Positions 53,458 through 62,761 are shown, counted from the first letter of the stretch. The stretch is 64,000 nt of DNA from Ectothiorhodospiraceae bacterium (GCA_024234875.1 JACKNM010000003.1:173501-237500), one strand, 5' to 3'. The notes: generated by a model from the sequence alone, not told the origin. Translations and numbers: made by a program.

Positions 53458-54785
53458 AGCGCTCCGCGCCGCGAGCGGCCGACCCGGGAGGGTCGGGTGG
53501 GAGGCACGCCGTCCTGGTTGCGCCTCCCGGCAGCTACCGCATCGCGGCCTATCTCGAAGCCGCAGCCGGCCTCGGTATCGCGGTCACCGTGGTGTCCGAG
53601 GGTGAGCACTCGCTCACTCCAGCCATCGCCAGTGGAATCGCCGTCGATCTCTCCGCGCCGCGTCAGGCCGCGAGTGAGATTGTCGGGCGCATCGGCCACC
53701 GGCCGGTCGACGCGGTGGTGGCCACCGACGACCGGACCGTCGAGATCGCGGCCGAGATCGGAGCCCGATTCGGTCTCGAGCACAATCCTCCCGACGCCGC
53801 GCGCGCCACACGCAGGAAGGACCTCGCCCGCGCACGCCTGCGCGAGGCGGGGGTACGCGTCCCGTGGTCTGCGATCCTCTCCCTCGATGCACCGCTCGAG
53901 GACCAGACGCGGCGGTTGATCTATCCCTGCGTGGTGAAGCCGCTGGCGATGTCCGCGAGCCGCGGGGTGATTCGCGCCGACGACCCGGCGGCGTTGCTGA
54001 CCGCGTGCCGTCGCGTCGAGCGGATCATCGCCGGTGAGCGCGAGCACGAGGAGCGTCGGCGAGTCCTCGTCGAGGGTTTCGTGCCGGGGCCCGAGGTCGC
54101 CCTCGAGGGCATGCTCGAGCGGGGCGGGTTGCGCGTGCTCGCGGTCTTCGACAAGCCGGACCCGCTCGACGGCCCCTTCTTCGAGGAGACCTACTACGTC
54201 ACGCCGTCGCGCCTGCCCGCCGCCTGCATCGAGGCGGTGGTCGAGGAGACCGCGCGCGCGTGTCGGGCGCTCGGGCTGCGAACCGGGCCGGTGCACGCCG
54301 AGTTGCGGGTCGGCGCTGGCGGGCCATGGGTGATCGAGGTCGCGGCCAGGACCATCGGTGGTGACTGCGCGCGGCTGCTCCGGTTCGGCACCGGACATTC
54401 CCTCGAGGCGCTCGTGCTCGCTCAGGCGGTGGGCCTGCCCCTGGAGACGAGCAGCGAGCACGGGGGCGCCGGCGTCCTGATGATCCCCACCCCGGCGGCC
54501 GGCACGCTGCGGCGCGTGGAGGGCGTCCTGGACGCGAGTCGGATCCCCGGCATCGAGGAGGTGTCGATCACCGTGCGCGAGGGCTACGAGCTGGTGCCGC
54601 TGCCGGAGGGGGCGAGCTACCTCGGCTTCGTGTTCGCGCGCGCAGCGAGTGCGGCCGACGCCGAGGCCGCGCTGCGCGCGGCGCACGCGGCGATGCGAGT
54701 CGTGGTCGCGCCGTTGTGGCGGATCGAGCCGGCGGCGGTCAGCCCGTCACTTCTTGCCGCCGGAGGCGCGGAACCCCTGCGGTAG
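53445..54785 (+). CDS. ATP-grasp protein, L-amino-acid-ligase-like
   Basis: A 446-residue ligase of the ATP-grasp superfamily. An N-terminal pre-ATP-grasp domain (HAVLVAPPGSYRIAAYLEAA) precedes the nucleotide-binding core VVKPLAMSASRGVIRADD and LVEGFVPGPEVALEGML. The metal/ATP motif is in PWVIEVAARTIGGDCAR. The C-terminus resembles the LAL_C2 domain of L-amino acid and carnosine-type ligases, which make dipeptides or amides with ATP. No ATG or GTG start fits; TTG at 53445, inside the end of the Fe-S carrier gene, is the best. Its last 39 nt overlap the convergent yggX gene. Substrate unknown. Confidence 0.82.
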   Translation: MRRLKRSAPRAADPGGSGGRHAVLVAPPGSYRIAAYLEAAAGLGIAVTVVSEGEHSLTPAIASGIAVDLSAPRQAASEIVGRIGHRPVDAVVATDDRTVEIAAEIGARFGLEHNPPDAARATRRKDLARARLREAGVRVPWSAILSLDAPLEDQTRRLIYPCVVKPLAMSASRGVIRADDPAALLTACRRVERIIAGEREHEERRRVLVEGFVPGPEVALEGMLERGGLRVLAVFDKPDPLDGPFFEETYYVTPSRLPAACIEAVVEETARACRALGLRTGPVHAELRVGAGGPWVIEVAARTIGGDCARLLRFGTGHSLEALVLAQAVGLPLETSSEHGGAGVLMIPTPAAGTLRRVEGVLDASRIPGIEEVSITVREGYELVPLPEGASYLGFVFARAASAADAEAALRAAHAAMRVVVAPLWRIEPAAVSPSLLAAGGAEPLR

Positions 54786-55031
54786 CCCGCCCTGGTCGCC
54801 CTCGTCGAAGAAGAACCCGAGCATGTGCTGCTCGATGAGCTCGATGCTGCGTGGGTCGGCGGTGTTGAGCTGATTCTCGTTGATGATCATCTGCAGGCGG
54901 CGCAGCCACTGCGACCACCCTTCGCGCGAGACGTTCTCGTAGATCCGTCGTCCCAGCTCGCCAGGATGCGGCGGGGCCTCCAGCCCCTCGGCCTCGCGTT
55001 GCAGGACGACGCATCGGACGGTGCGGATCAT
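54747..55031 (-). CDS. yggX: Fe(2+)-trafficking / oxidative damage protection protein YggX
   Basis: A 94-residue protein; family hallmarks are VVLQREAEGLEAPPHPGELG, REGWSQWLRRLQMIINENQL and FFFDEG. It protects Fe-S enzymes from oxidation and may ferry Fe(II). Two ATGs are possible; 55031 is preferred because CGGAG is about 9 nt upstream, while 55037 is too close to it. The 3' end overlaps the convergent ligase gene by 39 nt. mutY, the usual neighbour, is absent. Confidence 0.93.
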   Translation of the reverse strand: MIRTVRCVVLQREAEGLEAPPHPGELGRRIYENVSREGWSQWLRRLQMIINENQLNTADPRSIELIEQHMLGFFFDEGDQGGLPQGFRASGGKK

Positions 55032-55108
55032 CGACATGCTCTCCGAATTGCTCGGCTCGTCGCCCACGGGCGCCGGCGCCAGGCGGCCGATCGTACGTCG
55101 GCGATGTG

Positions 55109-55296
55109 CTCTCAGGGTGTCTCCGAGATGATGGCTGTCGCGAGAGGATTGCTGGGGGTGACTGGCAACGCGTGGGGGGTGCACATCGCGCGGGAGCATG
55201 GCCGAGCCATGTGACCGGGCGATGGGGGCCCCATAACGGAGCCAGGGGCGCTCAGCGAGCCTCGCAGCAGGTCTTCATCTCGGATACACCCTCTCA
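55109..55296 (-). repeat. 187-bp dispersed element with terminal inverted repeats, copy 2
   Basis: Reverse-complement copy of the 10015-10201 element (roughly 85% identical by eye), with the same terminal inverted repeats (GGGTGTCTCCGAGATGA at one end, TCATCTCGGATACACCCT at the other) and the same core. It fills the gap between hemJ and yggX. Its end contains the hemJ stop codon (55294-55296). No gene is inside. Confidence 0.75.
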
Positions 55297-55716
55297 GAAC
55301 GGTTTCACGATCACCAGGACCACCACCGCAATCAGGATCAGCGCCGGAATCTCGTTGATCACACGGTAGAAGCGGTGACTGCGGTGGTTGCGATGCTCAC
55401 GAAAATCCCGAGCCAGCTTAACGCACCAACCGTGGTAGGCGTAGAGCCCCGCGACCAGGGCGAGCTTCGCGTGCAGCCAGCCGCTGCCCGAGTAGGCCTG
55501 CCAGGCGTAGTCGAGCACCAACCAGAAGCCGAGCACCGCGGTCCCGATCCCGGCGATGGCCATCAAGCCGAGCAGCTTCCGCTCCATCACCACGAAGCGC
55601 TGGTGGCCGCTCTCGTCCTCGGTCATCGCGTGGTAGACGAACAGCCGTGGCAGGTACAGCAACCCCGCGTACCAGGACACCACGAACACGACGTGGAACG
55701 ACTTCACCCATAGCAT
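55294..55716 (-). CDS. hemJ: protoporphyrinogen IX oxidase HemJ
   Basis: A 140-residue membrane protein with four helices that oxidises protoporphyrinogen IX in haem synthesis. Conserved residues lie in LWVKSFHVVFVVSWYAGLLY, LPRLFVYH, GWLHAKLALVAGLYAYH and FYRVINEIPALIL. The ATG at 55716 has GGAGGCG upstream. The stop TGA is the first base set of the repeat element. hemB is 38 kb away. Confidence 0.93.
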   Translation of the reverse strand: MLWVKSFHVVFVVSWYAGLLYLPRLFVYHAMTEDESGHQRFVVMERKLLGLMAIAGIGTAVLGFWLVLDYAWQAYSGSGWLHAKLALVAGLYAYHGWCVKLARDFREHRNHRSHRFYRVINEIPALILIAVVVLVIVKPF

Positions 55717-55758
55717 CGATCGCCTCCAGTCCCACCGGTGCCGTGACCGCGGGGTCGC

Positions 55759-57486
55759 TCAGCCGCCGCGATAACGCACGCTCGACTCGATCTGCTCGCG
55801 CGTCACCACGCCGGTGACCGCTTCCGGCGCGATCCTGCCCGACCGCGAGACCAGCGCGAAATCCGCCCCCTCGGCGTCGAGGCGGTCGAGCGCCTCGCGC
55901 AGGGTGGCCAGCGGTGCGATGACCGCCAGGCGGCCGTCGGCGACCGAGGCCGCGGCGAGGTCGACCTCGCCGCCATCAGCGTCGTGCTCGGCGACGAGCC
56001 GTGCCGCGCGTTCCGCCGGCACGACCCCCACCACCGCGCGGTCGTCGACCACCAGCAGCCAGTCCGGCGAGCGGGCGAGGAGCGCGGCGCACCGGTCGAT
56101 CGGGACCGTCGCGGGTGTGGGCGTCAGACGCCGGCTCATCACCGCGCTCACCCCGGTGCGCTCCAGCGACACCGCGACCGGATCGTACCGGTAGTCGAGC
56201 CCACGGCCGCGCAGCATCGCGACGAAGAGGGAGTCGCGGCCGAACACCAGCCGCGCGGTCATCGACGCCGAGACGATGACCAGCATGCCCGGCAGGATGA
56301 TGTTCGGGTTCGCCGTCAGCTCGAGGATTGCCATCAGGGCGGCGAGCGGGGCCTGCAGCGTCGCCCCCATCATCGCGCCCATGCCGAGCATCGCGTAGAG
56401 GCCGGAGTCGGCGCTGAGTCCGGGGACCAGCCCGTGCCCGATCACGCCGAGTGCGCCACCGGCGGTGGCCCCGACGACCAGGGTCGGGCCGATGACGCCG
56501 CCGGGAAGGCCGAGGCCGATGCACAGCGCCGAGGCCAGGAGCTTGGCCGCCGCGATGGCGAGCAGTGTCTGAAGCCCGAGGAGCCCGAGCAGGGTGGCGT
56601 TCACGGTGTCGTAACCGACCCCCATGACCTCCGGCACGGCCAGTGCGAGCAGCCCCACCGCCGCACCGGCCGCGCTGGCGCGGAGCCAAAGAGCGAGGTG
56701 GCGCAGGCGCGCGTCGACCGCCGGCACCAGCGCGACCAGCGCCGACGCGAGGCAGCCGATGACGGTACCGACCAGAATCAGGAACGGCAGCTCCCACAGC
56801 GACACGAGCTGGAGCGCCGGCACCGCGAAGGCGGGCTCCGCGCCGTAGACCGCACGGCTGAGCGAGGTGGCGCAGACCGCGGCGAGGATCACCGGGGTGA
56901 ACCCGACCGCGCTGTACTCCAGCATCACCACCTCCATCGCGAAGATGACGCCGGCCACCGGGGTGTTGAACGAGGCCGCGATTCCAGCCGCGATGCCGCA
57001 GGCGACGAGGGTGCGGATGCTGTTGTTCGGGAAGCGCAGCCACTGGCCCATCAAGCTCGCGCTCGCCGCGCCGACGTGGATCACCGGGCCCTCGCGGCCG
57101 ACCGAATGGCCGCACACGATCGACACCGCACCGCCGACGAACTGCAGCACCGCGTTGCGAAGCGGCATGCGGCCGGCGTGGTAGGCGAGGCGCTCCATCA
57201 CGTGCACCACCCCGACCTGGCGTCCGCGCACCGAGGCGGCCTGGAACAGCGCACCGACCGCGAGCGCGCCGAGCACCGGGAGCAACAGCCGCAACGGCCA
57301 ATCGAGCGTCTCGAAGGCCTCGGCGTGGGTGACGAGGCCGAGCCCTGGCAGGATGCCCTCCGTGATCCATCGGAAGGCGATGATCACGCCGCCGGTGATG
57401 AGTCCGCTGACGGCGCCGAGCACGGTGAGCGGCAACAGCGCGTCGGCGCGCGCGAGTCGCTCGCGAAAGGTGTCGAAGGCGTTCAT
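55759..57486 (-). CDS. ClC-family chloride channel/transporter with C-terminal CBS domains
   Basis: A 575-residue protein. About 430 residues form the ClC core, with GHSVGREGPVIHVGAASA (gating Glu in GREGP), AAFNTP-like AASFNTPVAGVIFAMEVV, and GLPGGVIGPTLVVGATAGG. The C-terminus has two CBS modules (LLVVDDRAVVGVVPAE and FALVSRSGRIAPEAVTGVVT). The ATG at 57486 lacks a strong Shine-Dalgarno; an in-frame ATG at 57657 would add a charged extension. Channel or H+/Cl- exchanger mode cannot be settled here. Confidence 0.92.
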   Translation of the reverse strand: MNAFDTFRERLARADALLPLTVLGAVSGLITGGVIIAFRWITEGILPGLGLVTHAEAFETLDWPLRLLLPVLGALAVGALFQAASVRGRQVGVVHVMERLAYHAGRMPLRNAVLQFVGGAVSIVCGHSVGREGPVIHVGAASASLMGQWLRFPNNSIRTLVACGIAAGIAASFNTPVAGVIFAMEVVMLEYSAVGFTPVILAAVCATSLSRAVYGAEPAFAVPALQLVSLWELPFLILVGTVIGCLASALVALVPAVDARLRHLALWLRASAAGAAVGLLALAVPEVMGVGYDTVNATLLGLLGLQTLLAIAAAKLLASALCIGLGLPGGVIGPTLVVGATAGGALGVIGHGLVPGLSADSGLYAMLGMGAMMGATLQAPLAALMAILELTANPNIILPGMLVIVSASMTARLVFGRDSLFVAMLRGRGLDYRYDPVAVSLERTGVSAVMSRRLTPTPATVPIDRCAALLARSPDWLLVVDDRAVVGVVPAERAARLVAEHDADGGEVDLAAASVADGRLAVIAPLATLREALDRLDAEGADFALVSRSGRIAPEAVTGVVTREQIESSVRYRGG

Positions 57487-57721
57487 GGCAGGTCGGGCCA
57501 CCGGGCGAACGGCCGGCGCGCCCGGGGCGGTGGTCGGCTCGGTGATCGATTCACGGCGCGTGCGAGCAAAAAAAGCGAGTGTAGCAGCGGCGCGCGCTCG
57601 CCGGCCGCTCGCGGCTTCCTCGGTGCCCTCGTCCGCCGCCGTCCCCCGCATCGGCATATGATTCCCCTCGCCCCACGGCGGTGCGCCGTCGGACGGCGGG
57701 CGCGAAACGGAGAGGCACCAG

Positions 57722-58462
57722 GTGGCGACGAGGCGGCATCCGAGATACGTGGTGCGAGCGCGGCGCGGTGTGCGCTGGCCGTGGGTACTGGTCGTCGGCG
57801 GGTTGGTGGCCGCTGGCGGGATCGGGATGTTGGTTCTGCAGGGGCCACCGGGGACCCTGTCGCGGTGGCTCGAATCTGCCACTGGCATGTCGGGTGCGGT
57901 ACCGCGCGGGCCGGCGCCGCCGACGGTGGAGCGCGAGCGCCTGCGCGAGGCCAACGAGGCATTGCGTCGGCAGGTCGTCCAGCTCGAGCGGGCGCGTCAG
58001 GTCGAGCAGGAGGCATCGGCGAGACTCGCCGCTCACGTCGAGGAGCTCCAGGCGCGCGTCCTCGCCTTGCGCGAGGAAGTGACCTTCTATCGCGGGATCG
58101 TGTCGTCGCGGCAGAGCTCGGGGACGACCATCCAGACCCTGCGCATCGAGCCCGAAGGCGCGACCAACGTCTATCGATTCCAGGTCGTGTTAACCAGGAA
58201 CCGCAAAAGTGATACCGTCGCCAGCGGCACGTTGACCCTGTCGATCACGGGTGAGCAGGACGGCGAGGTCCGGCGCCTCGCTCTGTCCGACGTCTCACCC
58301 GGCCGCGAAACGCCGATCGCGTTCCAGCTCCAGCACTTCCAGCGGCTCGATGGTCGGATCACGCTGCCCGAGGACTTCGTGCCGCGGCAGGTGCTGGTCA
58401 CCATCTCCTCGCCCGGGGACGCGCCGGAGGAGGTGGAGCGGTCGTTCGACTGGCCGGCGTGA
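57722..58462 (+). CDS. membrane-anchored coiled-coil protein (DUF6776-like)
   Basis: A 246-residue protein of unknown function. One N-terminal membrane helix (WPWVLVVGGLVAAGGIGMLVL) is followed by a coiled coil (about 65-125, for example LREANEALRRQVVQLERARQ) and a C-terminal beta-rich domain (LRIEPEGATNVYRFQVVLTR). It sits just before the bactofilin gene, the same place as its counterparts in Pseudomonas-like genomes, which suggests a shared envelope role. The start is GTG at 57722 with GAGAGG upstream. Confidence 0.75.
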   Translation: MATRRHPRYVVRARRGVRWPWVLVVGGLVAAGGIGMLVLQGPPGTLSRWLESATGMSGAVPRGPAPPTVERERLREANEALRRQVVQLERARQVEQEASARLAAHVEELQARVLALREEVTFYRGIVSSRQSSGTTIQTLRIEPEGATNVYRFQVVLTRNRKSDTVASGTLTLSITGEQDGEVRRLALSDVSPGRETPIAFQLQHFQRLDGRITLPEDFVPRQVLVTISSPGDAPEEVERSFDWPA

Positions 58463-58487
58463 CCAGCCTCGAACAAGGGAGGCCTGC

Positions 58488-58913
58488 ATGTTCGGAAGGC
58501 GCAAGCGAGTAAGGAGCACGACCGTCGACACCCTGGTCGGTCGCCGCAGCGAGCTGTTCGGCGATCTGCGGTTCACCGGCGGGCTCCATGTCGACGGCAC
58601 GGTCAAGGGAAACGTGGTGGCCGACGAGGGCACGGAATCGTTCCTCAACCTGAGCGAGCACGGGACGATCGAGGGCGAGGTTCGGGTGCCGAACGTGATT
58701 CTCGACGGCACCGTCATCGGTGACGTCTACGCGCGGTCCCACATCGAGTTGGCATCGAACGCGCGTGTCTCCGGGAACGTCTACTACGCGCTGATCGAGA
58801 TGGCGATGGGCGCCGAGGTCAACGGAAATCTCGTGCGCTGGAGTGAGGACGGCGAGCCGGAGCCGGGACTCGCGGCAGGCGACCCCGAGCTTCGCTTCGG
58901 CTCTGGCTCGTGA
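58488..58913 (+). CDS. bactofilin
   Basis: A 141-residue cytoskeletal beta-helix protein that polymerises without nucleotide and guides local cell-wall synthesis. The repeat core is GDLRFTGGLHVDGTVKGNVV, NLSEHGTIEGEVRVPNVI, LDGTVIGDVY and NARVSGNVYYALIEMAMGAEV. The ATG at 58488 follows AAGGGAGG. It follows the coiled-coil gene after 25 nt and is close to an M23 peptidase, a common bactofilin partner. Confidence 0.93.
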   Translation: MFGRRKRVRSTTVDTLVGRRSELFGDLRFTGGLHVDGTVKGNVVADEGTESFLNLSEHGTIEGEVRVPNVILDGTVIGDVYARSHIELASNARVSGNVYYALIEMAMGAEVNGNLVRWSEDGEPEPGLAAGDPELRFGSGS

Positions 58914-58992
58914 GTCGGCCAGGCGGCGCGGCTGCCGGCGGCTCACCGAGGTAGTATCCACCCATGCGTCGGGACGCGGCGGGAGACGGGTG

Positions 58993-59361
58993 ATGAACGA
59001 GGTCAGTGAGAGTGCATTCGGCGCGAGCGCAGAGCAGGCGCTCAACTTCACCGAGCGTGCCGCGCGCAAGGTCGGTCAACTCGTGAGCCAGCGTGGGCTC
59101 ACGCGGGCCACGCTGCGCGTCTACATCGAGGGCGGTGGTTGCTCCGGCTTCCAGTACGGCTTCACCTTCGAGGACGGCGCCGCCGACGACGATATCGTCA
59201 TCGCCCGCGACGGGGTGGAGTTGCTCGTCGACCCGATGAGCTATCAGTACCTGGCGGGGGCGGAGGTCGACTACAAGGAAGACCTCCAAGGGGCGCGATT
59301 CGTCATCAACAATCCCAACGCCTCGACCACTTGCGGGTGCGGTCAGTCGTTCGGGATCTAG
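58993..59361 (+). CDS. erpA: iron-sulfur cluster insertion protein ErpA
   Basis: A 122-residue A-type carrier that delivers Fe-S clusters to apoproteins such as IspG/IspH. Cluster ligands are in GGGCSGFQYGFTF and the C-terminal TTCGCGQSFGI. SYQYLAGAEVDYKEDLQGARF is standard. The ATG at 58993 follows GGGAGACGGG. It is convergent with anmK (102 nt gap). Confidence 0.95.
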   Translation: MNEVSESAFGASAEQALNFTERAARKVGQLVSQRGLTRATLRVYIEGGGCSGFQYGFTFEDGAADDDIVIARDGVELLVDPMSYQYLAGAEVDYKEDLQGARFVINNPNASTTCGCGQSFGI

Positions 59362-59463
59362 GAAAGGTCCGCAAGAGCGCAGGCCTTCTCGTGGCGTGCG
59401 GCTCGTTTCCCGGCCGGCCCGTCCGAGGCCGGGCCACTTGCGCCCGGCCAGCACGCCGATCGC

Positions 59464-60576
59464 TCAGGCCTGGTAGATCCCGCCGAGAATCCGCTCGCCG
59501 GATGCCCCGGTGACCGCCGGCAGGTTGCCGGCTCGAGCGGCCAGCGTCTCTCTCGCCAGCCATGCGAAGGCCATCGCTTCGACCCAGTCCGGATCGACGC
59601 CGAGCTCGAGGGTCGACGCGAGCCTGCGCGCACCGAGCCTCGCCGCGATTGCCGCCATCAGCGCCGGATTGTGCACCCCGCCACCGCAGGCGAATACCTG
59701 TGCGGTGGCCGGCGCATGCGCCTCGAGCGCCGAGGCCACGGTCGCGGCGGTGAGGTCGCACAGCGTGCGCATCACGTCCTCGGGCTCGAGCCCCGAGCCG
59801 CGTGCAGCGAGCCGCGACTCGAGCCAGCCGAGGTTGAACAGCTCCGGCCCGGTGCTCTTCGGTGGTGCAGCCCGGAAGTACGGCTCGTCGAGGAGCAACC
59901 GCAGGAGCGGCTCGTCCAGTCGCCCCGACGACGCCACCGCCCCGTCGCGGTCGAACGCGCTTCGGTAGCGCGAGCGGGCCCAGGCATCGAGCAGCCCGTT
60001 GGCCGGCCCGGTGTCGAAGCCGGTGACGGTGAAGGGCGGGCTTCCCGGTAGAAGAGTCAGGTTCGCGATTCCGCCGAGGTTGAGCACCGCACGGTCGACC
60101 CCCGCGGCGGCGAACACGGTTCGGTGAAAGGCCGGGACCAGCGGGGCGGCCTGGCCGCCGGCCGCCAGGTCGCGCCGCCGGAAATCGGCGACGGTGGTGA
60201 TGCCGCAACGCTCGGCGATGATGTTCGGATCGCCGATCTGCACCGTGGTGCGTGGGGCGTCGAGCGGTCCGTGGTAGACCGTCTGCCCGTGACTGCCGAT
60301 GGCGGTGATGCGCTCGGGGCCGACGCCGGACTTCTCGAGCAGCGCATCGACGGCCCGCGCAAAGCACTCGCCCACCTCGACGTCCGCGCGCCAGGCTTCG
60401 ATCGCCGGTCGCAACGGGTCGCGTGCGAGCCGCGCCAGGGTATCGACGAGCTCGGCGGGCATGCGGTGGGAATGCGTCGCCACGAGCACGGGGCGGCCGG
60501 AGTCCGGGAACTCGACCATGGCGGCATCGACCGCGTCCATGCTCGTGCCGGAGATGAGTCCGACGAACAGGCTCAT
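59464..60576 (-). CDS. anmK: 1,6-anhydro-N-acetylmuramic acid kinase
   Basis: A 370-residue kinase that opens and phosphorylates anhydroMurNAc from recycled peptidoglycan. N-terminal FVGLISGTSMDAVDAAMVEF is diagnostic; AIGSHGQTVYHGP, LNLGGIANLT and DTGPANGLLDAW follow, with CGGGVHNPALMAAIAARL near the C-terminus. It lies between erpA and the M23 peptidase, as in Pseudomonas. Confidence 0.96.
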   Translation of the reverse strand: MSLFVGLISGTSMDAVDAAMVEFPDSGRPVLVATHSHRMPAELVDTLARLARDPLRPAIEAWRADVEVGECFARAVDALLEKSGVGPERITAIGSHGQTVYHGPLDAPRTTVQIGDPNIIAERCGITTVADFRRRDLAAGGQAAPLVPAFHRTVFAAAGVDRAVLNLGGIANLTLLPGSPPFTVTGFDTGPANGLLDAWARSRYRSAFDRDGAVASSGRLDEPLLRLLLDEPYFRAAPPKSTGPELFNLGWLESRLAARGSGLEPEDVMRTLCDLTAATVASALEAHAPATAQVFACGGGVHNPALMAAIAARLGARRLASTLELGVDPDWVEAMAFAWLARETLAARAGNLPAVTGASGERILGGIYQA

Positions 60577-60686
60577 GACGAACTTGACCTCGTGGCCTTC
60601 GCGAGGCAGTCGCTGCCGGCGAATCAGTCAGCCCACCGCACGCGCGGGCGGTGGTCGGTGGAGATTTCGCCGTGGCGTCGAGAATC

Positions 60687-62720
60687 TCAGCGCGCGGCGG
60701 AGGTCGATGCAAGCCGCGTCTGACTGGCCGCCTCGAGGGTGGCGATCAATTGGCGTGTCTTGGTCCCGAAATCGCGCTTGTGCTCGGCCGGAATCGGTAG
60801 CGACCGCGGGAGTTTCACCGTCAGCGGATCGCGATGAACCCCGCGCACCCGGAACTCGTAGTGAAGATGCGGCCCGGTGGCGAGACCAGTGCTGCCGACG
60901 TAGCCGATCAGGTCGCCCTGCGTCACCCGATCCCCCTGGCGCAGGCCGCGTGCGAAGCGCGACAGATGGCCGTAGAGCGTCGTGTACGCGGAGCCGTGCT
61001 GCAGCACGACCGTCTTGCCGTATCCACCCTTGCGCCCGACGAAGGCCACCTTGCCGTCGCCGGTCGCCTTCACCGGAGTACCGCGAGGAGCGGCATAGTC
61101 CACGCCCTTGTGAGCACGAAACCGGTGGAGCACCGGGTGCATCCGTGCCAGGGTGAAGCGCGAGCTGATCCGCGAGAACTTCACCGGCGTGCGCAGAAAT
61201 GCCTTGCGCAGGCTCTCGCCCTCGGGTGTGTAGTAACGCACCAGACCCGAAGGGTCCTCGTAACGGACTGCGCGTAGCGCGCGCCCTCGGTTGACGAACT
61301 CCGCCGCGAGCACGGCGCCGTCGCGGACCTTCTCGCCGTCCTTCAGCAACTCCTCGTGCACCACCGTGAAGCTGTCACCGACGCGAATGTCGAGCGCGAA
61401 GTCGACGTCCCAAGCGAAGATCTCGACCAGCTCCATCACCAGCCGATCGGTGAGCCCGGCGCTGAGACCGGCCTCGAACAGCGACGACTCGACGGTTCCG
61501 GCGACCGTGCTCAGACGACGTTCCAGCGGCACGTCGACGACGCTGCCGTCGAAGCCGTCGCCCTTGCGTTGGAAGCGTGCGTAACGCTCGATGGACGGGT
61601 GGTACTCGAGCCACGCGACCGCACCGTCGGCGTCGGCGGCGACCTCGATGCGCTCGCCCGGGTGAACGGTGCGCAGCAGCGCGCCGGCGGAGCCGCTCGC
61701 GAGCATCCGAGAGAGGTCTGCGGTGGAGAGCCTCTCGCGCTGGAAGATGGCGTACAGCGACTCGCCACGTCCGACCTCGAGCGTGCGTGCCCTCGGGCCC
61801 TGCGCCGGATCGACGTACTCGGGTGGCGCGACCTCCGCCACCCTGGGCACGGGGGTTGGACGCTGCAGCGGCCCGGGAAGCTGGAGGCTCGGGGGAGCGG
61901 CCGAGACGTCGTCACGGCCGGGTAGCAGGGTGTCCGCGGTCGCGGCGAGCGGCCGGCCGAGGTCGATGACACCGGGCGCGGTCGGCGCACCGGCGGCCGC
62001 GGGCGTCGAGGCCTCGTCCACCGGACGTGCCTCCGTGACCGGGCTCGCAACCACCGCCGGCGCCCTCGTGGGCTCGCGGGTCGGCACCTCGACGCGCGCG
62101 AGGTCCTGATCCCGTGCCACCACGAACTCGTCGTCCCGTCGCGTGACCGTCAGCGGCGGCTGGCTCGGGTCGATGTGCCGCAGACGCCAGACGCGACCTT
62201 CGGGCGTCGCGTCGACGTCGAACCGGTGGCCGGGAGCCAGCCGGGCGAGCCGCACCTCGACCGACTTGTCGACGGCGACGATCTGGACGAGGTCGCGAGC
62301 CGCCAGCCCATGCCGCTCGAATAGTGCGTAGAGCGAGTCGCCCGGACCGACTTCGATGTGGCGGGTCTGGACTTCAGCCGGCAGATCGCTGCTCGGTTGC
62401 GGGCCGGCGTCGGCCGCCTGATTCGGCGTGGAGCCGACGCCGCCGGAGGTCGGCTGCACATCGACCTGCTCACTCGCCTTAGCGCCGTCCGTTACCGTCG
62501 CCGCGGGCAACGGCGGGATGGTGCGCTCCTCGACCGGTGGGCGCTGCCTTGCGGCGCGCTGGACTGCCGGCGTCGACGCTGCGGCGGGCGAGGTGGAACT
62601 CGCGATCGGTGACAGTGCAATCGTCGAGGCGGCACAGGCGAAGGCGGCGAACGCGAGCGGCCACCGCCACGACTCGGCCCGCCCGCGGAGGAGCGCGGAC
62701 ACCACGGTTCTCGACAGCAT
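60687..62720 (-). CDS. M23 family zinc endopeptidase with two OapA/LysM-like modules
   Basis: A 677-residue envelope peptidase, long for its family. One N-terminal membrane or signal segment (PLAFAAFACAASTIAL) is followed by a Pro/Ala/Thr linker. Two related modules lie at about 121-182 (IEVGPGDSLYALFERHGL) and 313-373 (LEVGRGESLYAIFQRERL). The catalytic M23 domain (about 530-630) has HKGVDYAAPRG (H537, D541) and TGPHLHYEF (H618, H620), so it should cut peptidoglycan cross-links. The LysM-like modules probably bind peptidoglycan. It is divergent from tyrS and near the bactofilin gene. Confidence 0.9.
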   Translation of the reverse strand: MLSRTVVSALLRGRAESWRWPLAFAAFACAASTIALSPIASSTSPAAASTPAVQRAARQRPPVEERTIPPLPAATVTDGAKASEQVDVQPTSGGVGSTPNQAADAGPQPSSDLPAEVQTRHIEVGPGDSLYALFERHGLAARDLVQIVAVDKSVEVRLARLAPGHRFDVDATPEGRVWRLRHIDPSQPPLTVTRRDDEFVVARDQDLARVEVPTREPTRAPAVVASPVTEARPVDEASTPAAAGAPTAPGVIDLGRPLAATADTLLPGRDDVSAAPPSLQLPGPLQRPTPVPRVAEVAPPEYVDPAQGPRARTLEVGRGESLYAIFQRERLSTADLSRMLASGSAGALLRTVHPGERIEVAADADGAVAWLEYHPSIERYARFQRKGDGFDGSVVDVPLERRLSTVAGTVESSLFEAGLSAGLTDRLVMELVEIFAWDVDFALDIRVGDSFTVVHEELLKDGEKVRDGAVLAAEFVNRGRALRAVRYEDPSGLVRYYTPEGESLRKAFLRTPVKFSRISSRFTLARMHPVLHRFRAHKGVDYAAPRGTPVKATGDGKVAFVGRKGGYGKTVVLQHGSAYTTLYGHLSRFARGLRQGDRVTQGDLIGYVGSTGLATGPHLHYEFRVRGVHRDPLTVKLPRSLPIPAEHKRDFGTKTRQLIATLEAASQTRLASTSAAR

Positions 62721-62761
62721 TCCCCGGAAGACTCCCCCGGCAATTCGACTCGTTTCTTACG

